Part shown: one piece after another, positions 31,761 through 42,615 of the stretch
How the letters are laid out: each line of letters begins with the position of its first letter
Numbering within the stretch: position 1 is the stretch's first letter
From: Ulva prolifera
Lineage: Eukaryota; Chlorophyta; Ulvophyceae; Ulvales; Ulvaceae
Assembly: GCA_023078555.1 (NCBI GenBank)
Contig: CM041202.1
Coordinates: forward strand, 1,298,022 to 1,362,021
DNA: 64,000 nt
Direction: 5' to 3'
The notes under the pieces: generated by a model
What the model saw: the letters and a program-made list of their open reading frames with translations, nothing else
Databases searched by the model: none
Told to the model about the DNA's origin: nothing
Translations under genes and position numbers: made by a program

Positions 31761-32879
31761 CCGGAGCTCTCCGGAGCTCCTAGGCCGAAGACGCGCCGCG
31801 CGGCGCGCGACTCAAGTCTGTTACATAAGAGCCGCGACTCATTTCGATTTCTGTCAGCCTGTGGTGTAGAATGGCGGTGGGTAGATTGACGCTTGTCGCG
31901 ACTGATGAGCGGCGAGCTGGCCGCGGGACCAAGCTTTGCAATCTGGATGAGCGGCGTCGTACGAGCTGCGCGTGCCAGCTCGTGGCTGTGCGTGCCACGA
32001 TATCAATATACGCCGCGTCTCACAGTCGCCTCCAGAGCAGCCCTCCACGACCGTTTTATTTGTGGAGGGGTCTCCGATGCCGTCACCGTTGCGTGGCCTT
32101 CTGTTTTTGCTTTCGAGCGGAGTTTGGAGACCGGCCTGAGCTCTGCTCTTCTGGCAACTCTACGCCCTGTGTTCACTGAGATGTTGCCATCGGCCTGGGA
32201 GACAACAAGTATGGCCAGGTGGGTGCGTACGACCACGCGAGCACCCTGAGATCATTGGAAGTCAGCTGACCGGCCATACATGGCGCGTGAAGCCATGCTC
32301 CACTTTTCTTCGTGTCGGGGGCTTTATGCCGGTCGAAAGCGTCGACGTGTCAGAGCCCCAGGGCTGCGAATCACGATAGATGTAGCCGCTCCAGCAAAGC
32401 ATTAAGTTTCTCGGGAAGCCGACGCCCATATCCACACTTGTCTTGCCTTGAGCTGAGCTTACTGTGGACCGCTAGCTGAGGTTATTCCGACCACAGAACC
32501 ATATTGGGCTCCAGAAACCAGTTGCCCGGACGGGTGTGACACCGATCTGTACCACAGACTCACGAGAGTCTGAATTTTGGACAACCGAGGATGGCAGAAG
32601 GCAGGCAGGGAGGCAGGGCGAGCCTTTCGGACGTGCCTGGTGGCCAACGAGCGGCGAGGGGTCAACGTCGACGCAGTGCACGCACATGCACGTGTGTTGC
32701 GCGGATGGCGGCCGCGAGTCGGGAAACACTGCAACACCAGCCTTGAGCGCAAGGATACAATGAACCAGTCCAGCGCATCCACGCCACAGCCGCATGCAGC
32801 GCACGCAAAACCCATGGCGCCCCCGCAACCAGCACAAACACCCAGAGCGGGCATGTGTGTCCCAGCTATTAGTAGTCAT

Positions 32880-33117
32880 GACCACTAATTATGTTATAAC
32901 CAGTCCTGAGCTGATCATCAGTCCTGAGCTGGTCACCGTCGGGCCGGAGGCCATTGCGGATCAGCTGCTCAGCACTCTGAGGCAGCTAGCGCCGATGGCA
33001 GCACCACCGCTTCGGGAGGCCCATCGGCTGTTGACGCGCGCGGGGGCGGCTTTCAAGCGGGACCACGCTGTACCACTGCAGCTAGGCCAGTGTGACGAAG
33101 TCACCTCTCGCCCCATG
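32880..33117 (+). CDS. Central exon of the unrecognised family (copy 3)
   Basis: Same sequence as 18738-18975, ending R-P-M before GTATGT. In this copy the downstream C-terminal exon (33692-34137) is intact, so copy 3 could be functional if the segment at 33399-33665 is spliced or tolerated. Confidence 0.4.
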
Positions 33118-33398
33118 GTATGTCGTGTGTGCCCCGGATTGGGCGCTGCTTGCTCATCGGTTACCGGTGAAATTGAGCTCTGGCTGACGAGATCGCACTG
33201 TGGTTCCGGTTCGGGTTCCAGTCCGGCGGCACTGGTTCGGGGGCGCCTGACTCACACTCGGAGTGTGCGCTTGCTCGGCAGTGAGTGTGAACTCGAGCTG
33301 ATTATCTCATGCGATCACCGTGCTTTCAGTCTGCTATGCTAGTGTGCATGTGATCTGCAGACGCTACACGTCGCCGTCAGCATGGGTGGGCTGCTGCA

Positions 33399-33665
33399 AT
33401 GCAGGTGCTCTGGCAACGAGCAGCAGAGGCCGAGGATCTTGGAGTTTGTGTTCGTTGAAACAATTCTATGGTTGCTTTGCATGTGGCTGAGGATGGAGGG
33501 AAGCCCGCTGATGCGAATGTATGCATGTTCATGCGTGTGGGGCGTGAGGTTGCCAGGTTCCGATTGGTGTTGAGTGGCCATGTTAGATGCCAGTCTCCAC
33601 TGCCCTCTCGCGAGTGCGTGCGTGTGTGCGCGGAAGCTGCCCGTCTTGAGTTCCGGTCGCTGTGA
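33399..33665 (+). pseudogene. Conserved family segment with TGA (copy 3)
   Basis: As copy 2 (19257-19523) with a single base difference (ATG for AAG, so V-A-L-H-V-A-E-D). In-frame TGA at 33456-33458. Confidence 0.35.
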
Positions 33666-33691
33666 AAGTCATGTTTCCGGTGCATGTGCAG

Positions 33692-34137
33692 AGAAGCGCG
33701 GACTGGAGTCGGCCACACAAGTCGACTTGCCACAGCTGCCGGAGCGCCTGAACAAGCGGCCGCGACACGATCGGGCTGCGGGACGAGGGTGTGGTCAAGA
33801 TGCGATCTCCTCACGTCCGTGGCACTCTGCTTCACCCACTCTAACGACGTGCACAGCACCTGCACGCCTCAACAACGCAAGCAGCTCTGTAGACTCTGCC
33901 AGGGCTGCCGCTGGACTGGCTAAAATGGATGATCACACTCCCCCCCATCCCAGATCTGCTGCTGCTGCTGCCGTTGCAACTGCCACTTCCGACGATGCCA
34001 CCACCGAGGATGCAGCTGCATGGGCCGCCACAGACGCGGCTGTGGCTGCCGAGGCGACCACTGCCGAGACTGCTGCTATCAACACCTATGCCGCCAAGGC
34101 GAGTGCTGCCAAGGCTGTGTCAGCAACAGTTGTCTAG
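33692..34137 (+). CDS. C-terminal exon, Ala/Thr-rich with basic patch (copy 3)
   Basis: Phase-1 entry after TGCATGTGCAG and TAG stop at 34135-34137. It retains K-R-G-L-E-S-A-T-Q-V-D-L-P-Q-L and K-R-P-R-H-D-R. Compared with copy 1 it has in-frame deletions totalling 12 nt in the Ala/Thr-rich region and no frameshift. The alternation of in-frame length change here and inactivation in copy 2 suggests that copies 1 and 3 were under coding constraint. Confidence 0.55.
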
Positions 34138-34210
34138 CTTGGTAGGGTGGCGCTGCTGCTTGAGGCTTGCGCTGATGGAGTACTGCTGGTGAAGTGTTTG
34201 GAATGTTGCT

Positions 34211-34414
34211 TTGCCCAATCAGCTGATCTACCTTGCGAAGCGGGCCTTCGCCCACCTGGCTGCTGATGGAACTGAAGATGCGGTGTCTGGTGATGATGGT
34301 CATGTGCCACTCGCTCTGGAGCGGGGGTCACGGTCGGTCTTCGTTCCAGCCATCAAGCCTCTTTGGTGTGGGTCGATCTTGCAGCTGGGGAGCTGGAAAT
34401 TTCACAGTCTCTGA
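34211..34414 (+). CDS. Candidate downstream exon (copy 3)
   Basis: Same as 9254-9457: N-Q-L-I-Y-L-A-K-R-A-F-A-H-L and D-G-H-V-P-L-A-L-E-R. Tentative for the same reasons. Confidence 0.25.
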   Translation: MPNQLIYLAKRAFAHLAADGTEDAVSGDDGHVPLALERGSRSVFVPAIKPLWCGSILQLGSWKFHSL

Positions 34415-34579
34415 GGAGCTGTCACCTGTTTTGAAGACTCTACATGTTCTGCAGCCTCAAATGAGCTGCCACCTGTTCTGATTTCCCTGTTCAAATCCTT
34501 AGGACTGCAAACTGTTATGATTTTTTTCTGGTATCAGCAGGTGTGTTTGGGCTCGCAGGGAGGAGTGTGATAGATTTCT

Positions 34580-35041
34580 GTGTGCATTCCCGACACAATC
34601 GACAGTGTTCAAAGTGCCCTCGGTACTGCAAAGCTGCATCATGAGTATATATATGTGTCGAGTCACAGTACCAATCATGAAGAAAACGACAAGATCCGGT
34701 ATGCTGTACCGATGGAGCTACCTTTGGATCATGGTACGGCATCATCTTTTCCGCATGCCCACGAATTCTTGAAGGGTGCGGAGATTGCCAGGGAATCATT
34801 GACAGATTGCCCTGTGATTTGCCTATTCCCTGCTCTAATTTGCCTTTATCTAGGGCGTGCAAACGTATGTCGTAGTTGTCATCGCCAATGTGACCAGCTG
34901 CAGCGGTGGAGTAGGTGGATTCGTGTGTGTGGTACGAGTACGGAGGCGAGGCGAATGCTGTCGCAAATGAGCAAGAAAAAGACAGTGAGACTTTGCTCTG
35001 AGAAGGTTTATGTGGTATGCTGGACGCGTAGATCTATGTGA
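34580..35041 (+). CDS. Candidate exon, uninterrupted copy
   Basis: Same frame as 9623-10075 but running through the empty target site of the inverted-repeat element to a stop at 35039-35041. It has a 6-nt in-frame deletion (R-W-S-R-W-I for R-W-S-R-P-R-W-I). Function unknown; C-R-S-C-H-R-Q-C could bind metal. Confidence 0.35.
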   Translation: MCIPDTIDSVQSALGTAKLHHEYIYVSSHSTNHEENDKIRYAVPMELPLDHGTASSFPHAHEFLKGAEIARESLTDCPVICLFPALICLYLGRANVCRSCHRQCDQLQRWSRWIRVCGTSTEARRMLSQMSKKKTVRLCSEKVYVVCWTRRSM

Positions 35042-36409
35042 ATCTTCGCATCTGTGCATTTGATTGCATGACCTGATGGAGCTGTGCCATGCAAAGGCCC
35101 GGGTCCTTGTCATCTGGGTCCACTAGCCAGTGTGAGCGGTGACAAAATTGACCACTTGCCGACGTAAATGTACTCGGTGCATGTCTTCCAGCGCATGGTT
35201 CTGAAATGAAAACATACGATCATGCAGCATGCCTCCATCGATGGCTGCTTGCCACAGCTTCCCCACAGCCACAGCACGAGCCAAAGCAGCGTGAACCATG
35301 CCACATCATAGGCAATTGAAGAGCTATAGCTATGCGCACGGGACATGCAATGACTCGGAGACAAGCCGCGAGCAATGCGTTGGCTTGCGCATGCGCCCGC
35401 CCACCAGAGCATTCGTCGTCAACTAGCATGGATTGCGCAACGGAATGCCGTAAAAAATATTTCTGAAGTCTTACGCATGGACGGGGGGAGGTCATGCTGC
35501 GGCAGCAGGTACGTATCGTCGGACCTCGAACCGCAGCTCTGGAGGAAGCACCTGGAAGTCGACATATCGTCGTTTATACGCTGTTCTGTGTACAATTTAT
35601 ATCTTCTATTCATTTCTGGGATGACAGGGGTGATGGTGCGACAGCATGGCCTGTGGGTGGAGAAGGGGGAGACATCAGGCGCTCGAGCACGTCAGATCAT
35701 GTGCTGAGTATCGGTACCTTGTATACAGCGCAGTGCAGCTTTCAGTATTGAGAGCAAGTCAAACATGACGATTGCATCGCGCAAAACAAGCAATCCTGCT
35801 GCCGACCTTGTTCCGCGAGCTTGCACAAACAGATACTACAAGCTGGCGCTTCAACAGCACGTAAGTCAGCATATGCTGTCTTTCTCTTTTGTTTCAATAG
35901 CTCGCCAGCGCTGTTGATCAAATGGTGTGTGCCATGCTTGTGGTGAAGTTTGAAGCACCTGTGGCCAAACTGATGCAATGACCTCCTATGCTACTTGTGT
36001 ACAGCAACGCGCAAGTTCAATCAGCTGCAAGCAGAAACACTGCTAATGAAATTCTATCGCAGCCCCACATTATCACGCTGCTGACCAAGACTCACGAACC
36101 ACGGCATGCTTGCATGCTGACTGCCAAAGCCAAAGTCGCGACGCCATCTGTAGCCTGCTACGTATACATTGACCGCGAGCAGGCATGTGCGGGATCGCGC
36201 ATTGGAAAATCATAGCTGCTGCGCGCCGAGCACTGCCTCATGCAGATCACAGGAAGTGGCCCTGGCTGCTTTTTTTATGTCGCGTATTGAACAGAGTATG
36301 GTTCGCTCGACATAGAGTCCGAAGAGATGCGTTACAATGGCCAGGCACTGGTGATGGTGGGCTTTGCAAAGGTGAACCACCCCCGCCATAAACACGTGTT
36401 GCTGTGATT

Positions 36410-36867
36410 GTGTTACAAGGACAAAGGCAGCAAGGCGGGCAGCACCGCGAAAGAAGCAAACACACGAAGCAAACACCGAGACACCCACCACGCCCAGAAC
36501 ATCCGGAGTCCATCACCGGCGCAGCAAAAGACACAGATCCGCAGACCGCCAAGCACACACCCACACACCCATACACAAACGCACAGATCCCATGGCCTAC
36601 ACACCACAACACAACCGCCAACACCACAACGCCCGCCGCCGTACGACAGGGCCACACCCAACACACTGCTTCTTGAGGCCGCCCATCCTGGCCCCCGCCC
36701 GACTGCCGGGGGCCGCCCTAGCCCCAAACCCCACCCCCACCCCCCGAGCCACAGCACACCACGCCAGCCCTGCACACCGCCGCGTAGCCCCGCCGGCCCA
36801 CGCCGCACCGTACCCAGGACAATGCATCGCCCAAGCCGTCTCCGCAGTCCCTGCACTTGCCAACGAA
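36410..36867 (-). mobile_element. Retroposon of the CCTTGTAACAC-tail family (unit-B copy)
   Basis: TGCTGTGATT at 36400-36409 and 36868-36877 flanks it, as in unit A (12881-13367). It is 29 bp shorter because tandem duplications near its 3' end are absent. Confidence 0.75.
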
Positions 36868-37617
36868 TGCTGTGATTTTGTGCGCATCACGTCTACTTCA
36901 AGTTCGTTACGCGCTTCTGATTCGAGTTCGTGAGGAAACTGCATCAGACGGCCTGCATCGCTTCGACTTCGGAACAGATTTCATTTGTATCTTCTGTGTC
37001 TCTGCCTGTCGATCGACGCGTCGTTGTGTCCGGGCTCCAAGTTCCTGTTCAGGCTGTGCACCAAGTCCGCTGCCATGACATCTGCGCCGCAGTCTTTCAG
37101 ACAACAATGTGAAGATATCGCCATATATAAGGTATACCTTATTTCACGCAAACAATCAGTCCTCGCTGTCGAAGCATTAATGCTGTATATTCATCAGTGA
37201 GCAGATCAACGATTTGAAAGCAGGGCTCTATAGTGTCCTTTTTTCCATCATGGACACAGATGGAGCTCAGGCTCAGCTTTGACAAGAGAATTTCGTGGAC
37301 CTGTTTGGGAAGTGTCGCTTCGTATGTATCATGGCCACAGTGCCATGTAGTCTGTGCTGGAGCTCTGCCATGCAATATTGGGCCATACAATACGAGAGAT
37401 CCGAGCTCAGGTAGTTTTCCGCACCTTGTGCAGGGCACACGCGTACGCCGCTGTTGACTATGGCTGATCTCATCTGCTATAGCTAATGGCCATCCCTTCG
37501 TCGCCAGATATCATATCAAGATCAGGGCAGCGTGGACCAGGATGCACAAGGAGCACAGGCTGATGGTACTGATCAAGCACAGAATTCTGTGCATTTTAAA
37601 ATGCGCTAGCCCGTTGC

Positions 37618-37886
37618 TGGGCGTGCTGTGTTGCGCAGCTCCGTCGGCTGCTGGGCATGCGGTGGTTGGCCGCTCGAGCTCGGTGCGCTGCTGGCCATGC
37701 TGTGTTGCGCAGTTCGGTCGCGATCGGCTGCTGGGCATGCTGTGTTGCACAGCTCGGGCGGCCACCGGGCAAGCTGTGTTGCGCAGCTCAGTCGGCTGCT
37801 ACGCATGCTATGTTGCGCAGCTCGGTGCAACGCTGGGTATGCTGTTGTTTTGCGCAGCTCGACTTGCTGCCGGGCATGCGGCACTG
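37618..37886. repeat. 34-bp minisatellite (unit-B copy)
   Basis: Same units as 14085-14345 plus a 6-bp insertion giving GGTCG-CGA-TCGGCTG near 37717. Confidence 0.9.
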
Positions 37887-38143
37887 CCGTGCTGCACTAC
37901 TCCTGGACCTGTGACGCACGGTCCCGGGGCTCCCATGCAAAGCACGTGGTCGAGTGGGAGAGACAGCACAGCCGTGCCTCCGGGGTCAATGTTAACGTGC
38001 TGTGCTCTGTCTGGTACGCTATGCACGGCACCGTACATGGAACACTACGTTGCTCCAACTATGCACCAGGCCCCGGCATCATGTGTCTACATGCATATGC
38101 ATATGATGCAAGCGGATGGTGCTCGGGCCTGGTGCCCAGTGGG

Positions 38144-38210
38144 AGCAACGCTGCAGGTACGGTCGTGTGCCCTATACTATAGGGCACACGACCCTACCTG
38201 CAGCGTTGCT
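38144..38210. repeat. 67-bp palindrome (unit-B copy)
   Basis: Identical to 14598-14664, including the single arm mismatch, so the palindrome predates the duplication. Confidence 0.9.
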
Positions 38211-38339
38211 AGTAGCTGAGATCCACGCCGCAGAAGATCTGCTCTAGCTATAGTGCCGATGGGTGCCGCGCGCAGCATTGCGTCCTTCATATCTGGCACG
38301 CTCGTACGTACACACTGTACTAGAGCGAAGATTCTGTTG

Positions 38340-38409
38340 TTTATTTACAAAAGAGTGAACGGGAGAAAACAAACACTGAAACCGAACCTCATCCGAAAAT
38401 CAACAGCAA
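38340..38409 (-). mobile_element. Truncated LINE 3' end (unit-B copy)
   Basis: Counterpart of 14793-14864. The target duplication AAGATTCTGTTG is exact over 12 bp here (38328-38339 and 38410-38421). Confidence 0.85.
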
Positions 38410-39018
38410 AAGATTCTGTTGTATGTGTGCAAGAGTGGACAGGCGTACACAACACCGGTTTTCACCCAAACTCGGGGTGTTGGAATCTCGCATGGGGCGT
38501 GCGTCACGGGACACCACTCACCACACCGCCACGCCATGCACTCCACGAGATCAGTGTTGACAACTGGAATGCAGATTCGCGAAGCACGCAAAAAAGCTGC
38601 CGGTGAATGCATTCGATTTGTGAGACTGAGTGCACAGCAACTTTCAGCACAGAAAATGGTGAAGCACACGCATAGTCGGGCTCGATAGCACACGCAGAAT
38701 AGCTGTTGGAGCTGGTGTGCAAGGATTGAGGCTCAGATTCGAACAGGAGATCACTTGAGGTATATGTGAAGTGCTGATCGGGCGGATTCTGGTCGAGCTG
38801 CATGTTGGTTGTTTGGCCTTGAGGCTGCGAATTTTCACAACACAACATCAGTGGTAATGCACTCTGGGGTATCACAGTGGGGGAGTTACCACGACTCTCT
38901 GGTCTGTTGCTGGTCGTGTCGATTGACCTCGTCCACGGCATGGCAGTCGAGCCCCCGGAGGCTCGGCAATTGGCATTTGATAATACTTGTTAGGCCATAT
39001 CTGCAATGCTAGGGTCCC

Positions 39019-42000
39019 ATGGGCAAGCCGAAGCGGAAGGAGCCGTCAAAGGCAAAGCTGAGCGACCTGAACCGCCAGCACGCTTCGCAGTCGCCCGTGC
39101 GACCTAGCCTATTGATTACAGACCAACGTAGCATCCTAGATACTAATGAAGTTGTTAACTGCAACAATGGACAGCTCGCAGTCGTGCAGCGCGAGTCACC
39201 GCGCGGGTCTCCACAGCCCAAGCGCCGGCGCGCAGCACCTGCCAGCGGGACAGCTACCGAGGCTCATCTCTCTGCAGATACAAGCAAACAGGTAAAATCG
39301 GCGCTGAATGTGGTGCCTGGTGAGACTCAGCTCGCCACGGCTGCCCCTCAGCAGCCGCCAGCCACCAGCAACGACCAGCACGACAGGGCTCACGGCACTG
39401 CACAGTGCCACCATCCACCCCCGCCCGCCTCCGCCGACACCCCTTCCCCGCCTCTTCCCCCGCCTCCTGGCCTCGCAGGCGCAGCAGCCAAGCAGTCTGC
39501 TACCCGCCGGCCACATCGCCAAGCCGCAGCAGCCGCCGGCGCACCCCCCCCTGCGCAGGCCAGTGGGGGCACGGGCGGCAACGCCAAGCAGCAACGTGCC
39601 CGGCGGGGAGGTAAGAAGAAGGGCAAGGGACGGGGAGCAGGTAGCCAGTCGCAGCGGGCGGGCCCCCGCAGACAGGCCGGGCTCCGTGCGGCTGCATCTG
39701 CCCCGCCAGTGCAGCGGGCCAACGCGGCCCCACGGCTGCGCCTGCCGCAGCATGTCCCCCCAGCCGCCCGGCTGGGGTGGGCCGAGTCGTGCACAAGGGT
39801 GTGGGAGCTGGTGGCCGACGCGTGCACGCATGCGCGCGGCGACAGCGCGCGAGAGGAGGTTGTTGCCGCTTTCGAGGAGCTCATGCGCCTGCCCATGCGC
39901 CTGCTAGCGTACAGCAGGGGGCGGCGCTCTGGGAAAGCGGCGGCAGGGCGGTGCCGCGACTACGCCCTCGGGCTGCCCGTGGAGATGTGGGAGGACACGC
40001 CGCCCGGCCGCTGGCCCGGGAGGCGCAAAGCTCCCATGTCTGCAGATCAGCTGCGGGCGCAACACATCGACAGATGCTTTCGCATCAAGCGCTCCATTCA
40101 CAAAGCTGGCCGCGGATTGCAGGATGGCAAGCCCGCAGATGCACGGTCCCCGGAGGTCCAAGCCGGTCTGCGCGCATTGTTCCCGCCAGCAGATCCGCCG
40201 GTCCCTCTGGAGCCGAACCCGGATGTCCCCGCTCTGTGCCTGACACGGGAGGCGCTGGTGGCGGCGGTGGCCGCCGTGAGCGCACACCATCGAGGGTCGT
40301 CGGCCGGCCCGTCCGGCTGGACGTTCGAGATGATCTACGCAGCATGCCAATCCTCGGACGCAGCCACCGACGCGCTGCTGGCGGTCGTCAACCACATGCT
40401 GTCCGGCATGCTGCCACGGGAGACGTTCCTGCTGGACGGGCTCCTCATCGGCCTGGAGAAGCCGGACGGTGGCACGCGGCCGATCGCGGTGGGGGAGACC
40501 TGGTACCGGTTCGCGGCAGTGTGCGCCCTGCGCAAGTACGGCCGCGGCATCGGAGAGAGCCTGGCGCCGCTGCAGGTCGGCGTTGGCACACGGGGCGGGA
40601 CCGAGACAGTCGTGCACGGCCTGTCTTCTGCTCTGGCCGAGGGCGCTTCGGTGTTCTCGGTCGACATGAAGAACGCCTTCAACTGTATCGACCGCGCGGC
40701 CATGTTCGCTGCCGTGAAGGAGCGTGCCCCGGCGCTGCTGCCCTTCACGCAGTGGGCGTACGGCGCCGGGACCCGGCTGCACATCGCGGGCGCTCCGGAG
40801 GACGTCGAGCCGGTCCTCTGCCAACGTGGCGTCCGCCAAGGTGACCCCCTGGGCCCCCTCCTGTTTGCGTTGACCCTGCAGCCTGTCTTGGAGCGCGTCG
40901 ACGCGTCAGGCGTCGGCGCACCTGTGGTGGCGTACCTGGACGACATCAGCATTGCGGGCGACCTCGCGGCTGGAGCTGCCGTGTTCCGGCGGCTGTGCGT
41001 GGAAGCTGACGGCGTGCGCAGCATTGGGCTTGAGGTGAACCCTGCAAAATGCGGCGTCCACAGCGCCGACGCCGAGGCGGCGGCCGCCGTGGCCGCAGAG
41101 CTCGGCATTCGGGATCTGCACGCGGGCTTCAAGGCTGTCGGCACGCCGCTGGGCACCCCGGAGTACGTCGCCGAGGTGCTGGACGCGCGGGCGCGCGAGG
41201 TCGAGGGCCTCGTCGAGACCCTCGTGCGCATCCCGCTCTCAGTGCAGGCGCAGTTCCTCCTGCTGCGTGTGTCCCTGAGTGTGCGCATGACGCACCTGAT
41301 GCGGACGGTGCCGTATGCCGTGCTCGAGCCGCACATGCGCAGGGCGGAGGCCGCTGTGTGGCGCGGTGCCGCCGCAATCCTGTGCCTGCCGCCGGAGGTT
41401 GCGGAGGCTGCTGCCGCGTCTGACAACTCGGCCACTGACGCTGAGACGCGGCGGCTTGCTTACCGGCTGATGTCCCCTGTCAGGCATGGCGGGCTCGGAC
41501 TGACGATGCTGGTGGACAGCGTCGCTGACGCGGCTTTCCTGTCGGGGGCCGGCACGGCCGAGCGCAACCTCGCCGGCTGCCCGGACCTGCTCCGCCCCCT
41601 CCGCGGCCACAGCCGGGGCAGTCTGTTGCAGCGCTGGCAGGGTTTGTTCGACGAGCTGCATGAGCTGCTGGGGTGGTAGGCGGATGCCCGTGACCTACCG
41701 GACCAGTTCGTCTCGGGCAAGCTGCTAGCGGCCCAGCGCGAGGTGGGGCGCGCGGTCGCGGACCATGCGGCCTCACTCGTGCTACAGGGCATCGACCTCG
41801 ACACGCCGGCCGGCAGGCGGGAAGCGGCGTGGCTCAGGAGCGCTTCGGGGGGGCCTGCAGGCGCCTTCCTCTCCGCTCTTCCGGGCGGCGTTCTCACCAT
41901 GGGCGACGACATGTTTGTCCTGGCGGTGTGGCACCGCCTGCGATTCCGCGTCCCGACGGACGTCCCCCCCCCTCCGTGCAAATGCAGTGCAGGTGTTGCC

Positions 42001-42615
42001 GCCGAACCAGACCACGCCATGGTCTGCAAGAAGGTGGCAAAGGAGACCCAGATGCGCCATGATAACCTGGCTCGTGCCTTGCGCCTGGTCGCCTCTTACG
42101 CCGGACTGCAGTCTGCCCTGGAGCCGCTCTACCGTGCCCTCGCGAGGGGCGCGGGTGTTGAGCTGAATCGCCGCGGGGACGTCGTCGTGGTCATGCCGCG
42201 CCTGGAGATGGCGGCCGTGGACGTCGTGGTCACGCATGCGCCCGCGGCCTCGTACGTGGCCGCTGCGGCGCGGGAGACGGGTGCGACGGCGGAGCGGGCG
42301 GAGGACAGGAAGCGGGACCGCTTCCGGCGGGACGTGCCTGACCATGCCGCGTTCCGGTTTGTTCCGTTTGCGGTCGAATCGTGTGGCTTCATGGGCAAGG
42401 CTGCCGTGAGGTTCGTCGGTCAGTTGGGGGATGTGGCCGCTGCCAGTGGGCGCATCTCCAAAGGCGCGTTTGTCCAGTGGGCGCTGCGGGTGTTGTCGGT
42501 GTCATTGCAGCGCGGCAATGCGGATATGTATCGGAAGTCTGGGCTTGTCATCTCTCGGGAGCAAGGGTTGCGATATGATGCGGGCCTGGAGGACGCGATC
42601 CTGCCGGACTGAGTT
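39019..42615 (+). CDS. LINE polyprotein: reverse transcriptase plus restriction-like endonuclease, one in-frame TAG
   Basis: 1,197 codons plus TGA if the TAG at codon 887 is ignored; 886 residues otherwise. The ATG is preceded by an in-frame TAG at 39010. Residues 1-240 are basic and Pro/Ala/Lys-rich with no zinc finger seen. Reverse transcriptase spans about 460-730: E-K-P-D-G-G (480-485), catalytic D549 in V-D-M-K-N-A-F-N, G-V-R-Q-G-D-P-L-G (604-612), Y-L-D-D (639-642, catalytic D641/D642), N-P-A-K-C (674) and G-T-P-L-G (708). After the TAG, a zinc knuckle C987-x-C989-x9-H999-x3-C1003 precedes a PD-(D/E)XK-like core with D1054, D1068 (V-D-V-V-V-T-H) and K1098, then P-F-A-V-E-S. This order is that of RLE-type LINEs. 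No apurinic endonuclease domain. The stop separates polymerase from endonuclease, so this copy probably cannot retrotranspose by itself. Confidence 0.93.
41677..41679 (+). other. In-frame TAG between the RT and endonuclease domains
   Basis: GGG-TGG-TAG-GCG-GAT in the LINE; the fragment at 27069-27208 has GGG-TGG-GAG-GCG-GAT. A single G-to-T change explains the stop. Frame and domain content continue undisturbed for 310 codons. Confidence 0.9.

Larger units (their letters stand above)
7727..32440. repeat. Unit A of a large direct tandem duplication
   Basis: Aligns with unit B in blocks: 8723-10067 to 33692-35020; 11481-14903 to 35029-38448; 14904-18380 to 42982-46498; 20935-27050 to 46503-52595; 27307-32430 to 57640-62728. 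Aligned blocks are mostly a few percent different or less, and differences are dominated by insertions. Unit A has an extra 2.55 kb (18381-20934) that contains another copy of the unit start. Confidence 0.9.

Noticed and set aside
38504-38941. 145-codon minus-strand ORF as transposase of the host DNA element
   Set aside because: It crosses the LINE insertion boundary and has no transposase motif, so it cannot be an original gene of the element in this form.
39777-40844. 355-codon plus-strand ORF and long minus-strand ORFs (39904-40839, 40335-41435) inside the LINE
   Set aside because: They are shadows of the GC-rich RT frame; only the 39019 frame contains RT and endonuclease motifs.
41677-41679. 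Reassignment of TAG to a sense codon (Gln or Glu)
   Set aside because: TAG occurs once in 1,197 LINE codons and the sister copy has GAG there; the CAG/TAG difference near 22214 lies in a frame with almost only replacement changes; and the family C-terminal exon ends at a TAG kept in three copies. Ordinary mutation is simpler. A survey of conserved genes would settle it.
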